DNA of 64,000 bases, from contig NC_088872.1 in the NCBI RefSeq assembly GCF_032884065.1, positions 40,057,979-40,121,978 of the forward strand, given 5' to 3'. The notes below the pieces were generated by a model, which did no database searches, had not been told where the DNA came from, and saw nothing but the letters and a program-made list of their open reading frames with translations. Positions 1-10,485 of the stretch are shown piece after piece. The first letter of the stretch is position 1. Every line of letters starts with the position of its first letter. Position numbers and translations under genes: made by a program. This stretch comes from Artemia franciscana (Eukaryota; Arthropoda; Branchiopoda; Anostraca; Artemiidae).

Positions 1-200
1 ATTATAATGCAACAAAGGAGACTATAAAGTGTATATTGCCATTAAGTTCGGCACAGAAATACCATTTTTCTAAAAATTATATTTTTGAGTCCTCTTGTTT
101 TGAAGCACATAAATATTTGTCTTTTGTATATCATATATGTTCTCAACTATACAAGAGTCATCCACAAATTCACACTCAAATGTTATAAAACACCAGCTTG

Positions 201-206
201 TTTATT
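201..206 (-). promoter_or_regulatory. Candidate polyadenylation signal (AATAAA) of the AAGAB-like gene
   Basis: The plus strand reads tttatt here, which is AATAAA on the minus strand, about 90 bases past the stop codon. The position is right for this gene's mRNA end; use is not shown. Confidence 0.5.
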
Positions 207-297
207 GTGGTGCATCTGCCCTGTGAGTTGTACACTGTTCAACATGTCCTATCATAAAACATTATTCTTATAAAACAAACTTAAGTACATAGTTTGC

Positions 298-984
298 TTA
301 GTCTGAATCTTCGTCACAGCTATAAAGCTCATCCTCTGGTCCACCAGCTGCAGTCCAGAATGCTGCTACAACACTTTCTGCAAAAGCTTTTCTCTGGCTG
401 GGTTCTAGTTTATCAGCTGTTGCTTTCATTACAGCAAATTTAGCAAACAATTCTTCAAATGGAACAGGTTCTTGATTGTCATCATTCAATGAGTTTTTCA
501 GTGTGATACTGTTGGGCCAGTTATGGGTTTCTAGAATTTCTGCTATCCTATCAACACCCTGTTTTTCATCATTTTCATCTTCTGGACTGTTTAAATCAAC
601 AAGCTCAGTGTCATTATCAATACAAACTTTCATTATTTTGTCAAAATATCTCTCTTCTAACTGAGAGCAAGCTAGAATCTTAACAGAAACTGATGAATTA
701 CTTAAATACTTTTCAATATGTCCTATATTTTGGTCAGATATCTTTTCTTCATAATATATTAATCCTTCATATGAGTGAGGTGCACTACCCAAGTCTTTCA
801 AGCCATTCACAACTTCAATATAGATTGTTGCCTTGTAATATTTAGTAATTATTTCTACTTCACATTTTTTCTGTGGAGTAGAACAGCCAACATAATTCTT
901 GTCCAGCTTTGCTAACAACTGGTTAACAATATTGGAGCAAATTTCTTCATTTTCACAGTTTACAGCTACAACAGGGTAGCTCAT
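298..984 (-). CDS. AAGAB: AAGAB-like alpha/gamma-adaptin-binding protein p34
   Basis: The protein has 228 residues. I chose the ATG at 984-982 (MSYPVVAVN...); the frame stays open a few codons further upstream but without another ATG. The C-terminal block from about residue 173 (PFEELFAKF, then QRKAFAESVVAAFW and GGPEDEL, ending in an acidic tail CDEDSD) closely resembles the end of animal AAGAB, which reads FERLFSKLKEMK, then AEKVAKAFWMAIGGDRDEI and an acidic tail. The N-terminal part fits the small-GTPase-like half of that family less clearly. In known members the protein is a cytosolic chaperone that stabilises adaptin subunits while the AP1 and AP2 clathrin adaptors assemble. At 228 residues it is shorter than the roughly 315 of human AAGAB, mostly because the linker between the two halves is short. 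There is no intron, unlike the vertebrate gene. Family assignment is fairly sure; function is inferred. Confidence 0.85.
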   Translation of the reverse strand: MSYPVVAVNCENEEICSNIVNQLLAKLDKNYVGCSTPQKKCEVEIITKYYKATIYIEVVNGLKDLGSAPHSYEGLIYYEEKISDQNIGHIEKYLSNSSVSVKILACSQLEERYFDKIMKVCIDNDTELVDLNSPEDENDEKQGVDRIAEILETHNWPNSITLKNSLNDDNQEPVPFEELFAKFAVMKATADKLEPSQRKAFAESVVAAFWTAAGGPEDELYSCDEDSD

Positions 985-3289
985 TGCCTCTTCCAACTAA
1001 TGTTAATGTTTGCAGCTGAGTAATGGTAAATCCAACTAAAAATATACATATAATAAACAACAAACTAAATATACATTGCAAACTTTGAGCATTTTGATTG
1101 GAAAATAAGAAGCAACAGGAGTCAAATTATTCCCTGGTAGTCAAATGCACCCTGTTAGAAATCCTCTGATATATGAAGAAATGTTGGATCTCTAGCACTA
1201 TGATCTAATCTCTCAACAGATGATTGTTCCCTAAACTTTTTATGAAAAATAAAGCCTGTAGATAATTATATTGTTACTGTTTGTATGATGGATCAAGACA
1301 AGACTATCTAAGCTTTGACAGCATTAGTTTTGCATTCCTAAAGAGCTGGGCATATGCACAACTGTTCCCTAGATGTGAAAAAATTACAAGTAGGATATTT
1401 CCTTACACTTATTACCAATAATCAGTTAAATCATCAGACCTGAATTATTCCTTGGATTACTAATTCCCATACCATTCCATGTAAAGACTACTAATCCTTC
1501 ATAACTGGAGGTAATTAATGATTAATCTTGATAATATTTCCTAGACTTTGAACACACATACCATAGATATACTAGATATGTGCCTTAAAAGGAGTATGCA
1601 AGCATTTCATAGAGGGAGTGGATCAGAATCATGAAAAACTGTATTCTTTGGCCATAAATTTTCCAATTATGCTTGAAAGTTCTTTGATCAAATATTTGGG
1701 AATACTGAATGAATGAATGAATGAATGAGATCTATGTTCCAATTACAAGAAAAAAGCAGAGTATTCTAGAAGACCAAATAAAGGTGAAAGACAGATTACA
1801 CTTTTTTCTTACAATTAAACAAAGCAGTAAGGGTATCAGTAGCTCCATATTTTACTACTACTTATGATTTACTGCCGGAAGCTACTTACAGTATTATAAT
1901 AACGAGAATGGAAAGATATTGTGTCTTCTTAGAATAGGTTTTTAACAAAAGATTTTCAAAACAGTATCAAACAGATTCAAACCACTGATCAAGGTACAGC
2001 AAACTTTTTTTCTTCTTCTTTTTTAAATGACCTGAGGAGTGAGATCATTCACAAGAATTTCTTAAAAAAGAATTATTTGGTCAAAGGTGAGCCAAAAATC
2101 AGCCAATGGTGCATTAAATTTTATATTAGGGATGGAATTCTTTGACAGAAAACCAGATTGAACTCCATGAGCATGTTTGATTTCCATAGAATGCATGACT
2201 TCAGGTAAGGAATTGAAATTATTTTGACAGTTTTAGAATACATTATGCACCTTATTTGAAAGTAAGAACAATAAGATTACATTTTAGAGCAGAAATAGAA
2301 AATAAAATAAATATACCCTTCAATTCCATATTTCATACTTTGTTGACATATATCAATAACTACTGTTGCAGTTGCATCCCAGACTCCTCCTAATGGGGCT
2401 TAATATAGCTCTAGACTAAATACAATAATTAAGATTCAATGGCTTTCTTTTCATGCTCCTATTTATACTCCTTCCCTATTCATAGGGATAACAAATTGCA
2501 CAGAACGTAATATGCCAGCCTTCTATGCTCTTGCATAGAAGACACCAATATTATCTTTAGAGAATTTTAGAGAAATACGATTTTCTCTTATTTTGGTTTA
2601 AGTCTACTTTTCTTTGGCTCTAGAGTTTTGAAAATACAATTCCATTGATCTGAGTGGGGTTTTAGGCCATTCTTATGTGTATTGGCTACACTATGATCAG
2701 GCCTTAAAGTCTTGGATCCCTTTGACGAAATTTTCCACTTGGAATGGACTCAGTTTATTTCAATTTTTTTAAAGCTAACAACACATTTTTCTAAATTCTT
2801 CAAATCAATACAAATCAGTATTATGTAAGTTTCAAAATGCTTTCTTCAGCCTTTTACTATTTATGCTATAGATCAGTTTCTGGAATGACTTTACACTTTT
2901 GGGAGTTTAGTTTCATGCTGCATAGTCTATCCTAACTCCTCAAAGGTTAGGGCAGTAAATGTTAAGTGGTTTAATAGCAATGTAACTGACCATAGGAAAA
3001 ACTTCAGAATTCCAAAACTACTTTAAAACCTTCTACAATACTTACTTTTATCATTCCATTAAAACACTCATTTACCTAGTTCATCATAGTTTAGTTCTTT
3101 TCTCCTTATTAATTTAATGGCAAACAGTAAACAAGCATAAAAGATTTAAACTACTGATAATTAAATACATATAACTTGGGCTGAATAATTTTCTATTAGG
3201 GGGAGGGGTGGGTTAAGGGGATAAAGTGAAGCAAATCACATTTGCACATTTTGCATAGTGTTCCTTTATGGAAAGTGGAACCAATGAAT
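985..3289. other. Non-coding, no gene recognised
   Basis: Upstream of the AAGAB-like gene. I see no open frame of useful length, no RNA gene and no clear transposon protein. It contains a short GAAT microsatellite at about 1706-1728. Its first 100 bases presumably hold the 5' leader and promoter of the AAGAB-like gene, but no TATA box or initiator stands out. Confidence 0.5.
1706..1728. repeat. (GAAT)n microsatellite
   Basis: About five perfect copies of a four-base unit. Confidence 0.9.
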
Positions 3290-3503
3290 ACTTACTGTTA
3301 ATGAATTTTGGTAGAAGCTGAGGCAGGGTAAATAACTCAAACAGAACAATTTTGCAACCATCCTTAGGCATAATTTAGGTTCTAGACCCATTCCTAAATC
3401 TAAATAATAGTTAAATTCTAGTTCAGTGACTTTTGACTATCTTGGAAACGGGTTAGGTTAAGAAAATGAAAATTTCAGGGATGGGGCTAAAGGCTAAAGT
3501 ATG
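3290..3503 (-). repeat. Foldback repeat family 1, copy 1, left piece (split by the hAT insertion)
   Basis: The reverse complement of this stretch matches 18410-18640 almost base for base (phrases such as caaaagtcact, ccaagatag and gaatgggtctagaacct). The element continues on the other side of the hAT transposon at 10478, so both pieces were once contiguous. The part at 3413-3503 also pairs, inverted, with 10890-10995, forming the outer arm of a foldback structure. Confidence 0.8.
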
Positions 3504-3511
3504 CCCTGGGA
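3504..3511. repeat. hAT target-site duplication, left copy
   Basis: The eight bases ccctggga stand directly before the terminal CAGAGGCGGATCC. The same eight bases follow the other terminus at 10478-10485. A perfect 8-bp duplication is the hallmark of the hAT superfamily. Confidence 0.9.
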
Positions 3512-3886
3512 CAGAGGCGGATCCAGGGGGGCGAGGGGATGATCATCCCCCCTAGACAGGCTGTAATTTTTTTTTCTGCACTTACAGAAGTCTGCGTTAA
3601 TGCATGTTCTAACTACTGTAACTAGACTATAAAACCTTTTTACATTACATAACTTTTCCACTATCAAGCTAGCCTTGAGTATTTTTTGTCACCTCATAGC
3701 ATAGCAACAGCTCACCCGGTAAATTTTAGCTAGTTCTCACCTCCCTCTTCAATGTAAACATTGGAAGTGGATGGGGTTGTGCAACACAACCGGACCTGAA
3801 GTGTCAAAACAAACATTTCGTTCCAGTGTATAATGAAATTTGAATGTGCATGTGTCACAAGGATTTTTGTCATTTAAGCAATATTG

Positions 3887-4033
3887 ATGTTGGGAAAACG
3901 TGGACAAAAGACGCTTGACAGCTTTGTCATTTCAAAGTCTTGCAGAATGGATAGTGTAACTGTAACTGCAAGTACAGTCTTCATTCAGTCTTTGACCTAT
4001 ATGGATGAAAACCAGTTTATATTGGTTGGTTAA
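3887..4033 (+). pseudogene. hAT transposase, N-terminal fragment
   Basis: A 48-codon frame starts with MLGKRGQKTLDSFV. The K-R-x-K-x-L-x-S-F opening is typical of the first residues of ZMYM/52K-repressor-like hAT transposases. The frame stops at TAA 4031-4033, shortly before the nested retrotransposon. It lies about 375 bases inside the left terminus, a usual place for a transposase start. The fragment is short, so the call relies on its position between the hAT ends. Confidence 0.55.
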
Positions 4034-4071
4034 TTTACAGAGGATTATTGTTTGGATATTTATTTCATTGC

Positions 4072-4246
4072 GCAACTACTGAAATTGTGTACAATGCTAT
4101 ATAGTGCTGTGAACAATTTGCTTTTGATAATTGGATAATTAAAATCGTGTACGCAACTATTGAAGTTGTGTAACGTGCTGTGAACAATTTGCTTTGAATA
4201 ATTGGATATTTTGGATAATTAAAATTCTGTACGCAACTTCTGAATA
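4072..4246 (+). repeat. Tandem ~81-bp units in the 5' region of the non-LTR element
   Basis: Two full units (4072-4152 and 4153-4232) each run from gcaactaYtgaaRttgtg to ataattaaaatYgtgtac, followed by the start of a third. They lie about 100 bases upstream of ORF1. Repeated units at the 5' end of non-LTR elements often act as promoter monomers; that role here is inference. Confidence 0.75.
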
Positions 4247-4345
4247 TACATCTTGTGAGTATTGCTACCTGATTTGCTATTGCTTTTACTGACAACTATT
4301 GTGGCCCCGCCGACGAATTTTGATGAAATTTGATCATTTCACTGG

Positions 4346-5458
4346 TTGATGCCAGGTGAAAGACTTGTCTTGAATCCCATGTTGAATTTCATTTCACGGG
4401 CTAGAAATGCAGGTTGTTCAGCTGATAATATTGTAAAAATTGCTTGCGATTTATTCAAAGGAGAGATGTTAATTGAAGCAAAGAAGATTTTGTGGGCTGA
4501 CGCCTCTATTACTAGGGTAACTGAGTGCCCCAAAGTGACTGATAATGTAAGTGATACGGTTCGAGCCTTTGATCTTTGTGACGAAAAAAAGATCATCCTA
4601 CCTCAGTTTCTGATTTTCAAGCCAGATCAGGTCCCATGTGTGCCAGGGGAGACAACAGCTACGTTAACTCGAAAGGTTAATGAACTCTACATGGAATTTA
4701 AAAGCTTCACTGAGCACCATAAAGCAAGGTCAGTCGTGCAAACTATTCCTGAAATGAAACCTCCCCCACCCGCAAAACCGTCCTATTCAGTTATTGTGAA
4801 AAATCCACCAAAAAACTTGAATAATCCTGACGCTAGAAAAGATTTCCTGGATAAAGCTTGTGGGGGTGTCAGTTCAAGCATAGTTGTTTTGAGGCCTAGG
4901 AGGGATGCATGGCAAGTAGTTCTGTCGGACAAGGGTGCCACCAATACTTTGGCAGATGCATTAAGCAAAGCAGACCGATCGATTAATGCTAAAGTGAAGA
5001 GTCCTGCCTTTTTCGGTATAGTACGCCGAGTGCCTGACGGAACATCTAAAAGTGACCTATGCGATCTCGCTAATAACTGTATAGAAGTTGTTCAGTTAGG
5101 AAGTACGAGGTCTTTTCGATTCAAGTTTGGGTCACGTGACCACCTAAACTATGCCACTGAGAATCCCCTTGTTATTGGTTACGAGCGTCTACCCATAACT
5201 GAGTACAAGTTTTTGCCTACCCAGTGCTACGGCCATACCGCAAATAACTGTAAAGCTTCCCCGAGATGCTCTAAATGCGCTGGTGACCACCAGAACTCCA
5301 AAGAAAACCCGTGTCAACTTGTCATGAAATGTGCTCTCTGTGGCTCCTCCAACCACCCCTGTTATTTGTATAAATGTCCAGAAGCACAGAAACTACTGCT
5401 TAAGAAACAGTCAAATAAACACAAGTACAAGTACTTTAAAAGATTTTACGTTTCTTAA
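4346..5458 (+). CDS. Non-LTR retrotransposon ORF1 (gag-like, zinc knuckles)
   Basis: The frame encodes 370 residues. The likely first ATG is at 4349, just after an in-frame alternative start. A basic, proline-containing middle (around PEMKPPPPAKPSYSVIV) is followed by an RNA-recognition-like region. The last 80 residues hold clustered Cys/His: CYGHTANNC, then CSKCAGDHQ, then CALCGSSNHPCYLYKC. This arrangement of CCHC-type knuckles is characteristic of ORF1 proteins of jockey/CR1 elements, which bind the element RNA as ribonucleoprotein. It overlaps the start of the ORF2 frame. Unlike ORF2 it appears intact over its whole length. Confidence 0.8.
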   Translation: MMPGERLVLNPMLNFISRARNAGCSADNIVKIACDLFKGEMLIEAKKILWADASITRVTECPKVTDNVSDTVRAFDLCDEKKIILPQFLIFKPDQVPCVPGETTATLTRKVNELYMEFKSFTEHHKARSVVQTIPEMKPPPPAKPSYSVIVKNPPKNLNNPDARKDFLDKACGGVSSSIVVLRPRRDAWQVVLSDKGATNTLADALSKADRSINAKVKSPAFFGIVRRVPDGTSKSDLCDLANNCIEVVQLGSTRSFRFKFGSRDHLNYATENPLVIGYERLPITEYKFLPTQCYGHTANNCKASPRCSKCAGDHQNSKENPCQLVMKCALCGSSNHPCYLYKCPEAQKLLLKKQSNKHKYKYFKRFYVS

Positions 5459-6356
5459 TAATTTATCACTGTGCAATAATGTTGTTTTTAATTATTACGA
5501 TGACCAAAATAATCTGTCCACCAACACCTTAGCTAGCCCCAATAGCCCTTTAAACCAAATTAACTGTAAATATCTCAACACTTTTGATTTTGTGAAAAAT
5601 GTGAAACCTAAGCTAATGGAAGAGACCAAACTTAATGTAATTTGCTTTAATATCAGAAGCATACGGGATAAGTGGGCTAATTTTAAAGATTTAATTTTAA
5701 CAAATGGTTACTACCCTTTCGACGTAATTGGAATAAAGGAGACGTGGCTTTCAGAAATTGATGATACTAATGAATTTTCCCTCACTGGCTTTCAAGCTAT
5801 TCATATTGAAAGAAAATTAACCAAGTCCTCTGGTGGCATTTCTCTTTACATCCGAACAAGTCTAAAATTCACCAGACTATTAGACTTTGAATTCTTGTTC
5901 TCGCAACCTATAAATAATAGATGCATTTATTCAATAATCGTCGACATAAGTATAGACGAGAATTCTTTTATTTTTTCGTTATTTTATAAACCACCCTCAT
6001 TTACGACACCTTTATTTTGTAATCTGTTTGATGATTTTTCTAGTTTTATTAATTTACCACAAAAGAAGGCAATAGTTTTTGGGGACTTCAATTGTAATTT
6101 ATTAAATGTTAGTAACAACAATGATAGTGATACCTTCTTTGAAACATTTACCTCAAGTGGTCTTCTTCTCACAATCCTTTTTCCTACTAGAGTTGATCCC
6201 ATGAGGTCTACCGCTACTTTAATTGATAACATTTTTGTATCCACTTCCCTGGGAAACCACCTGTCCTCCAAAATAATACTTTCTGACCTGTCAGATCACT
6301 TTCCAATCTATCAGATCACTTTCCTTACCCTCCCTATCAGCTACTCAACCCCGTAG
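5331..6356 (+). pseudogene. Non-LTR ORF2, apurinic-type endonuclease domain
   Basis: The frame is open from 5331, but the first ATG in it is near 5614 (MEETKLNVICFNIRS), a better start. Endonuclease motifs run in order: NVICFNIRS (Asn), IKETWLS (catalytic Glu), GGISLYIR, FGDFNCNLL (Asp/Asn) and SDHFP (catalytic His). Shortly after SDHFP the frame runs into a stop, next to a 15-bp duplication (atcagatcactttcc twice). The reverse transcriptase continues downstream after more damage between 6357 and 6590. Confidence 0.8.
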
Positions 6357-6590
6357 AACTAATACCCCTACGTCTAATAGAATATATAATAATGTGAATA
6401 TGAACCGGTTCACGGATTGTTTGAAATCCTTCGACTGGTCGAAGACGTTGGATTGTCAGGATGTTAATTCAGCCACAAGTAGTTTTACACAGGAGATGTA
6501 GTTTTACAAGCAGTTTTACACAGTGATCTTATTAGTTCAACCTTTCCAGTTCGTAAATCAAACCGAAAAACTACCCATATACGCCCCTGG

Positions 6591-7900
6591 ATGTCAAATA
6601 GCCTGATAATCTCTTCATACCGAAAAAATGACCTATATAAGTTAGCTTGCAAAACCAGTAGCGTTATTGACCTGACTAATTATAAAAAATACAAAAACGT
6701 ATATACCAAACTCATCCGGGAAGCAAAGAAAAATTGTTATTATTCAAAAATCTCTCACTGCAAAGGGAACTTGCAAATAATTTGGTCTACAATAAATGAA
6801 ATCCTTTCAAAAAAAAGGAATTCAAGATCTGTTCCTATTTACCTTAGGGACATCAGTGGCAGATTAATTGACCCAATTTCAGTACTGGATGCTTTTAATA
6901 ATTATTTCAATAATATTCCAAATGCTAACTCCTGTTCCTTCTCACAGTCAGTACACCCTAGCAAGAATCCCAGATCCATGTTTTTCTCTCCAGCTGATTG
7001 CAAAGAGGTGCTTCAAGTTATCGAATCTCTCTCTAATAGTAATACACCTGACTTCTTTGGCATAAGTAATAAGCTTCTTAGGACCGTATCTTCCTATATT
7101 TGTGAACCCATTGTGCACATAGCAAACCTGTCTATGACCAATGGATTCTTCCCAGAAATATTTAAATCAGCAATTGTTATCCCGATTCATAAAAAAGGCG
7201 ATCCGTCTGAGATAAGCAATTATCGTCCAATCTCACTTCTCCCAGTTATATCTAAGGGGCTTGAGAGAATTATATTCCGACGTCTTTCTCCCTTTGTATT
7301 TAGGAATCATTCATCAGATTCGTTGATTTCTCCTCATCAATATGGCTTCCGTGCCAAATTTTCAACTGCTCATGCACTAATAGACGCCACACAGTTTATA
7401 CGTTCCAACTTGACCTTAAAAATACTGTATTGGGCTTATTTCTGGATTTTTCAAAGGCCTTTGACATGGTTGATCACAGTGTTTTATTAAGTAAACTCAA
7501 TAACCTAGGGATTCGCGGATTTCCTTTCTCATGGTTTGGCTCTTATCTCTCTGGTAGAGTAAAGAGTGTGAGACTGGGCAGGGTGACTTCACATCCCCTA
7601 CCTGTCCGGAAGGGCGTCCCACAGGGCTCTGTTCTTGGTCCAATACTTTTTCTCCTTTATATTAATGATTTGATTACGGACCTGGGCCCATCAGTGCACC
7701 CAGTACTTTTTGCTGACAATAGCAACTTTTTCATCATTGGTCCTAATTTACCATCCGTCATCACCTCTACTCAAACCCTTCTGAATAGAGTACAGGAGTG
7801 GTGTCTCGTTAACTGCATGACCATTAACAGCAAGAAAAGTCAGGTGGTATTATTTCGAACCCCTTACAAAAAAATGAAGTTCAGCCAGCACTTGGCCTAA
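6591..7900 (+). pseudogene. Non-LTR ORF2, reverse transcriptase domain, frameshifted
   Basis: The first part (6591-7490) has the RT entry motifs IVIPIHKKGDPSEISNYRPISLLPV and QYGFRAKFSTAHAL. At about 7430 the frame shifts, and GLFLDFSKAFDMVDH, KGVPQGSVLGPILFLLYINDL and LFADNSNFF follow. In active enzymes the last box is F-A-D-D; here the second Asp is Asn, so the catalytic pair is lost. The frame stops at 7898-7900. Order and wording of the motifs fit the CR1/jockey group. Confidence 0.85.
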
Positions 7901-8527
7901 AATATTCTACCAATCTCCTCCTGCAGGTCGAAGTTGCCAAGTTTCTTGGTGTCCACATAGACTCCTGCCTATCATTTGCAACACATGTGTCCTATATCAG
8001 AGCCATAATTTTGCAACAGGTAAGTATAATTAATCGTGTGAATTATTTTCTTCCTCCCAATATCCTTGTCACCCTTTATTATTCTTTTATTTACCCATAT
8101 ATCTCATACTGCGGATCTGTATGGGGCAATACTTATCCTTCAGTTATCCAATAAATTAAAACCTGCTCAAAACTGTGCCGCCAAAGCAGTTTTTTGGTTA
8201 CCACGACTATATCCCACCAAGGACTTGTACTCCGATTTTGGTATTATCCCTTTTGAACAAATCATCAAAAAATTAAATCTATCCCTTGCATACTCTGCTT
8301 ACCATAAAAATCTTCCTCCCCACTTATTATCTTATTTTAATAGTAATAATTCTGAAGGCCACTGTCTCCGTTCATCCAACCGTTCCTTCATTGTCCCCAG
8401 GTGTATCTCTAGTTCCGCCCAGCGATCCCCAATTTATAAATCTATAATTCAATGGAATTTAATACCCTCCAGTGTCGAGCTATCCACAAGTTTTCGGACG
8501 CTATACAACAATGTACTAAAATCTTGA
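7901..8527 (+). pseudogene. Non-LTR ORF2, C-terminal region
   Basis: After the stop at 7900 the similarity continues in other frames: FLGVHIDSCLSFATHV, then NYFLPPNILVTLYYSFIYPYISYC, then in the frame ending at 8527 a stretch including PHLLSYF and ending NNVLKS. The order (FLG box, YY/Y-SY box, then a region with LQ..AA/W) is the usual thumb and C-terminus of CR1/jockey ORF2. At least two frame changes are needed, so it is dead. Confidence 0.7.
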
Positions 8528-8820
8528 TATTATATTTCAATAAAAGTTTATTCAATTTGCTCTAATTACCCTTGTTTTCTCTTTTCTTTTTTCTCTCTCT
8601 CTTTTTCATTTTCAATTTTTTGTTGTTTTGGTCCTTAACAAGTTTGCTTCTAGGATCTTTATTAGTGTTGTTGTTATGTGTTTTCTTTTCTTTTTGAATA
8701 ATAAATTGAAGTAGCTCTTCAATTAATTCTGTTGGAAGTGGCAAACACTGGCAAATTCCATTGCAAATTCCTAACACTTTGCAATCTTCTGTTAACCCCA
8801 TTAGCATTCACAGTGATCAT

Positions 8821-10215
8821 AGCTCTCTGCTATGGCTTTGATAACCATAGACACAAGGACTTCATAGATTTTATTGATGTTCATCATGCCACCTTTGAAC
8901 CTTCCACTGCAGACGAAGAGCCAACTGTCAATGGAAAGTGATTGGCCAGCAAGTTCTAAGCCTTTTAGAAGAAATGGGTTTGAATTTACTTGACTGTGTT
9001 GGAATTGGTATGGATGGGTGTGCAATGATGGTATCAAATAACTGTGGTGCTGTAGTTGAAATTCACAAAAAAGCTAAAAATGTGTCCTGTTGTCCCTGCT
9101 TTAACCATGCTCTGAACCTTTCTTTGTCAAGAAGCTCAGACGTTTCGAGCATCAAAAATGCCATAGGCATTATCAAAGAAGTTGTTGCATTTTTCAATGC
9201 ATCTGCAAAGAGAAATTACATCTTGAATAAGGTTCTAAAAGCTCAGCTCATGGGAATCAGCAAGACGAGATGAATTGAGCAACATGAGTCACTTATGCAG
9301 TTTGTGTCTGAACTTCAAAAAATCATCCAGTCTTTGGAACACATTAGTCACTGGAGTGAATCAGTGACTGCTCTGAAGGCAAAGATGCTTGTCACAGCAT
9401 TACATAGTATGGAATTTGTGGTTTCCCTTCAGTGTCTACACAGTATTTGTGCTATGACCTTGCCTCTTAGTCGGCTATTCCAGAAGAAGACTTTGGACGT
9501 GGGTACTGCTAATGGCTGTGTTTCCAATCTTTTGGATATTCTAGCAAATCAATGGGAACCATGTGATGAAGAGTTCGCATTAGTATTTGAGCAAGTAAAA
9601 GAATTGTCAGATAAAATCCAATTGGCTGTTGAAGCTCCAAGGATTACACAAATACAGGTTCATCAAAATAATCCTCCTTATACTATGCCTGAAGAATATT
9701 ATTGATGTGTTGTTTTTATAAATATGCTCAACTCAGTCATAAGTGACTTAAAGAGCCAATTCTCAAAAGACATGCTGAACTCTTTCTGGTTAACCATACT
9801 GCTGCCATTAAATATTGTGAATTGTACTGATGATTTGCTGCAATCTTCTGTCAAAGAGATCTCTAGCATGTACAGTCAACTTCTTGGCTTAACCATGCTG
9901 TCTACCAGGGCAACACTTAATTTGGCAGAGGTGCATGTGTGGAGAAGTAGATGGCTTTGGGTTAAGAGAGAAGGAGGTATTTTTCCTTGTTCAGTAGAAG
10001 AAACTGCCAAGGAATGTGACAGACACCTATACCCTTATGTCAGCTCACTTCTTGATATTTTTATATCTCTTCTAGTGAGTGTAGCATCTGCCAAGCATAG
10101 CTTCTCAACTTTACACAAACTGAAAACCTGGCTCAGAGCACAGATGGGGCAAACTAGACTCAGTGGTTTGGCCCTCCTTAATGTGCACTGTAACATTGAT
10201 ATCAGCACTGACTGA
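8821..10215 (+). pseudogene. hAT transposase, catalytic middle and C-terminal dimerisation domain, broken
   Basis: Similarity starts near 8821 (FIDFIDVHH), changes frame at about 8938, and then stays in one frame to 10215. That frame is interrupted by TGA at 9271-9273 (where relatives have the Trp of K-T-R-W) and by TGA at 9703-9705. Recognisable blocks are LLDCVGIGMDGCAMMV (the C-x-G-x-x-x-D-G box with a catalytic Asp), CCPCFNHALNLSL (the C-x-x-H-x-L-N-L box), and the C-terminal VSVASAKHSFSTLHKLKTWLR with GLALLNVH, which is the Dimer_Tnp_hAT signature. It resembles ZMYM/DUF4371-type hAT transposases. It cannot produce a working enzyme as it stands. Confidence 0.85.
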
Positions 10216-10477
10216 GTAATCAACAGATTTGCAAACAGTGGATCCAGGAAGCTTGAATTTTGCTTGTAAACAATTGTCAGTTGATCAAGTATAGTTTCTG
10301 TAATCATTATTGTAATATATGAAGACCACATTTTTGTTAAACAAGAGACATTCAGGGAAACTTAAAACATAAAAAATAAAGTCAGCCTTGTGGCCAACAA
10401 AAAGGACACTACCCCTACTCTTTTGGTAAGATTTGCCCCCCCCCCCCCCCCAGAATGAAAGGCTGGATCCACCCCTG

Positions 10478-10485
10478 CCCTGGGA
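10478..10485. repeat. hAT target-site duplication, right copy
   Basis: ccctggga, identical to 3504-3511, directly after the right terminus ending ACCCCTG. Confidence 0.9.

Larger units (their letters stand above)
4034..8715 (+). mobile_element. CR1/jockey-type non-LTR retrotransposon, degenerate
   Basis: A plus-strand element with a 5' region of tandem repeats, ORF1 (4346-5458), an ORF2 broken into frames (5331-6356, 6591-7490, 7430-7900, 7901-8527), and a T-rich 3' region. An AATAAA lies near 8539. The 3' end is probably near aataataaattgaa at about 8700-8715, but I could not find a clear target-site duplication, so both ends are approximate. It sits inside the hAT transposon and therefore inserted later. 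Damage to ORF2 includes short direct duplications (atcagatcactttcc at 6292-6323; agttttacacag near 6480-6520) as well as frameshifts. Confidence 0.8.
3512..10477 (+). mobile_element. hAT DNA transposon, decayed, carrying a nested non-LTR retrotransposon
   Basis: The left terminus begins CAGAGGCGGATCCAGG and the right end reads GGCTGGATCCACCCCTG. These are imperfect inverted repeats (CAGRGGYGGATCCAG), each flanked by the same 8-bp duplication. Inside are an N-terminal transposase fragment (3887-4033) and the middle and C-terminal parts (8821-10215), all on the plus strand. Most of the N-terminal half of the transposase is missing, and a CR1/jockey-like retrotransposon occupies the gap. The 3' subterminal region has a run of about 17 C just before the right repeat. 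Several stops and at least one frameshift make it non-autonomous today. Confidence 0.9.

Noticed and set aside
8562-8807. Minus-strand frame of 81 codons with a Lys-rich tail
   Set aside because: It covers the T-rich 3' region of the non-LTR element and the start of the hAT remnant; no motif.
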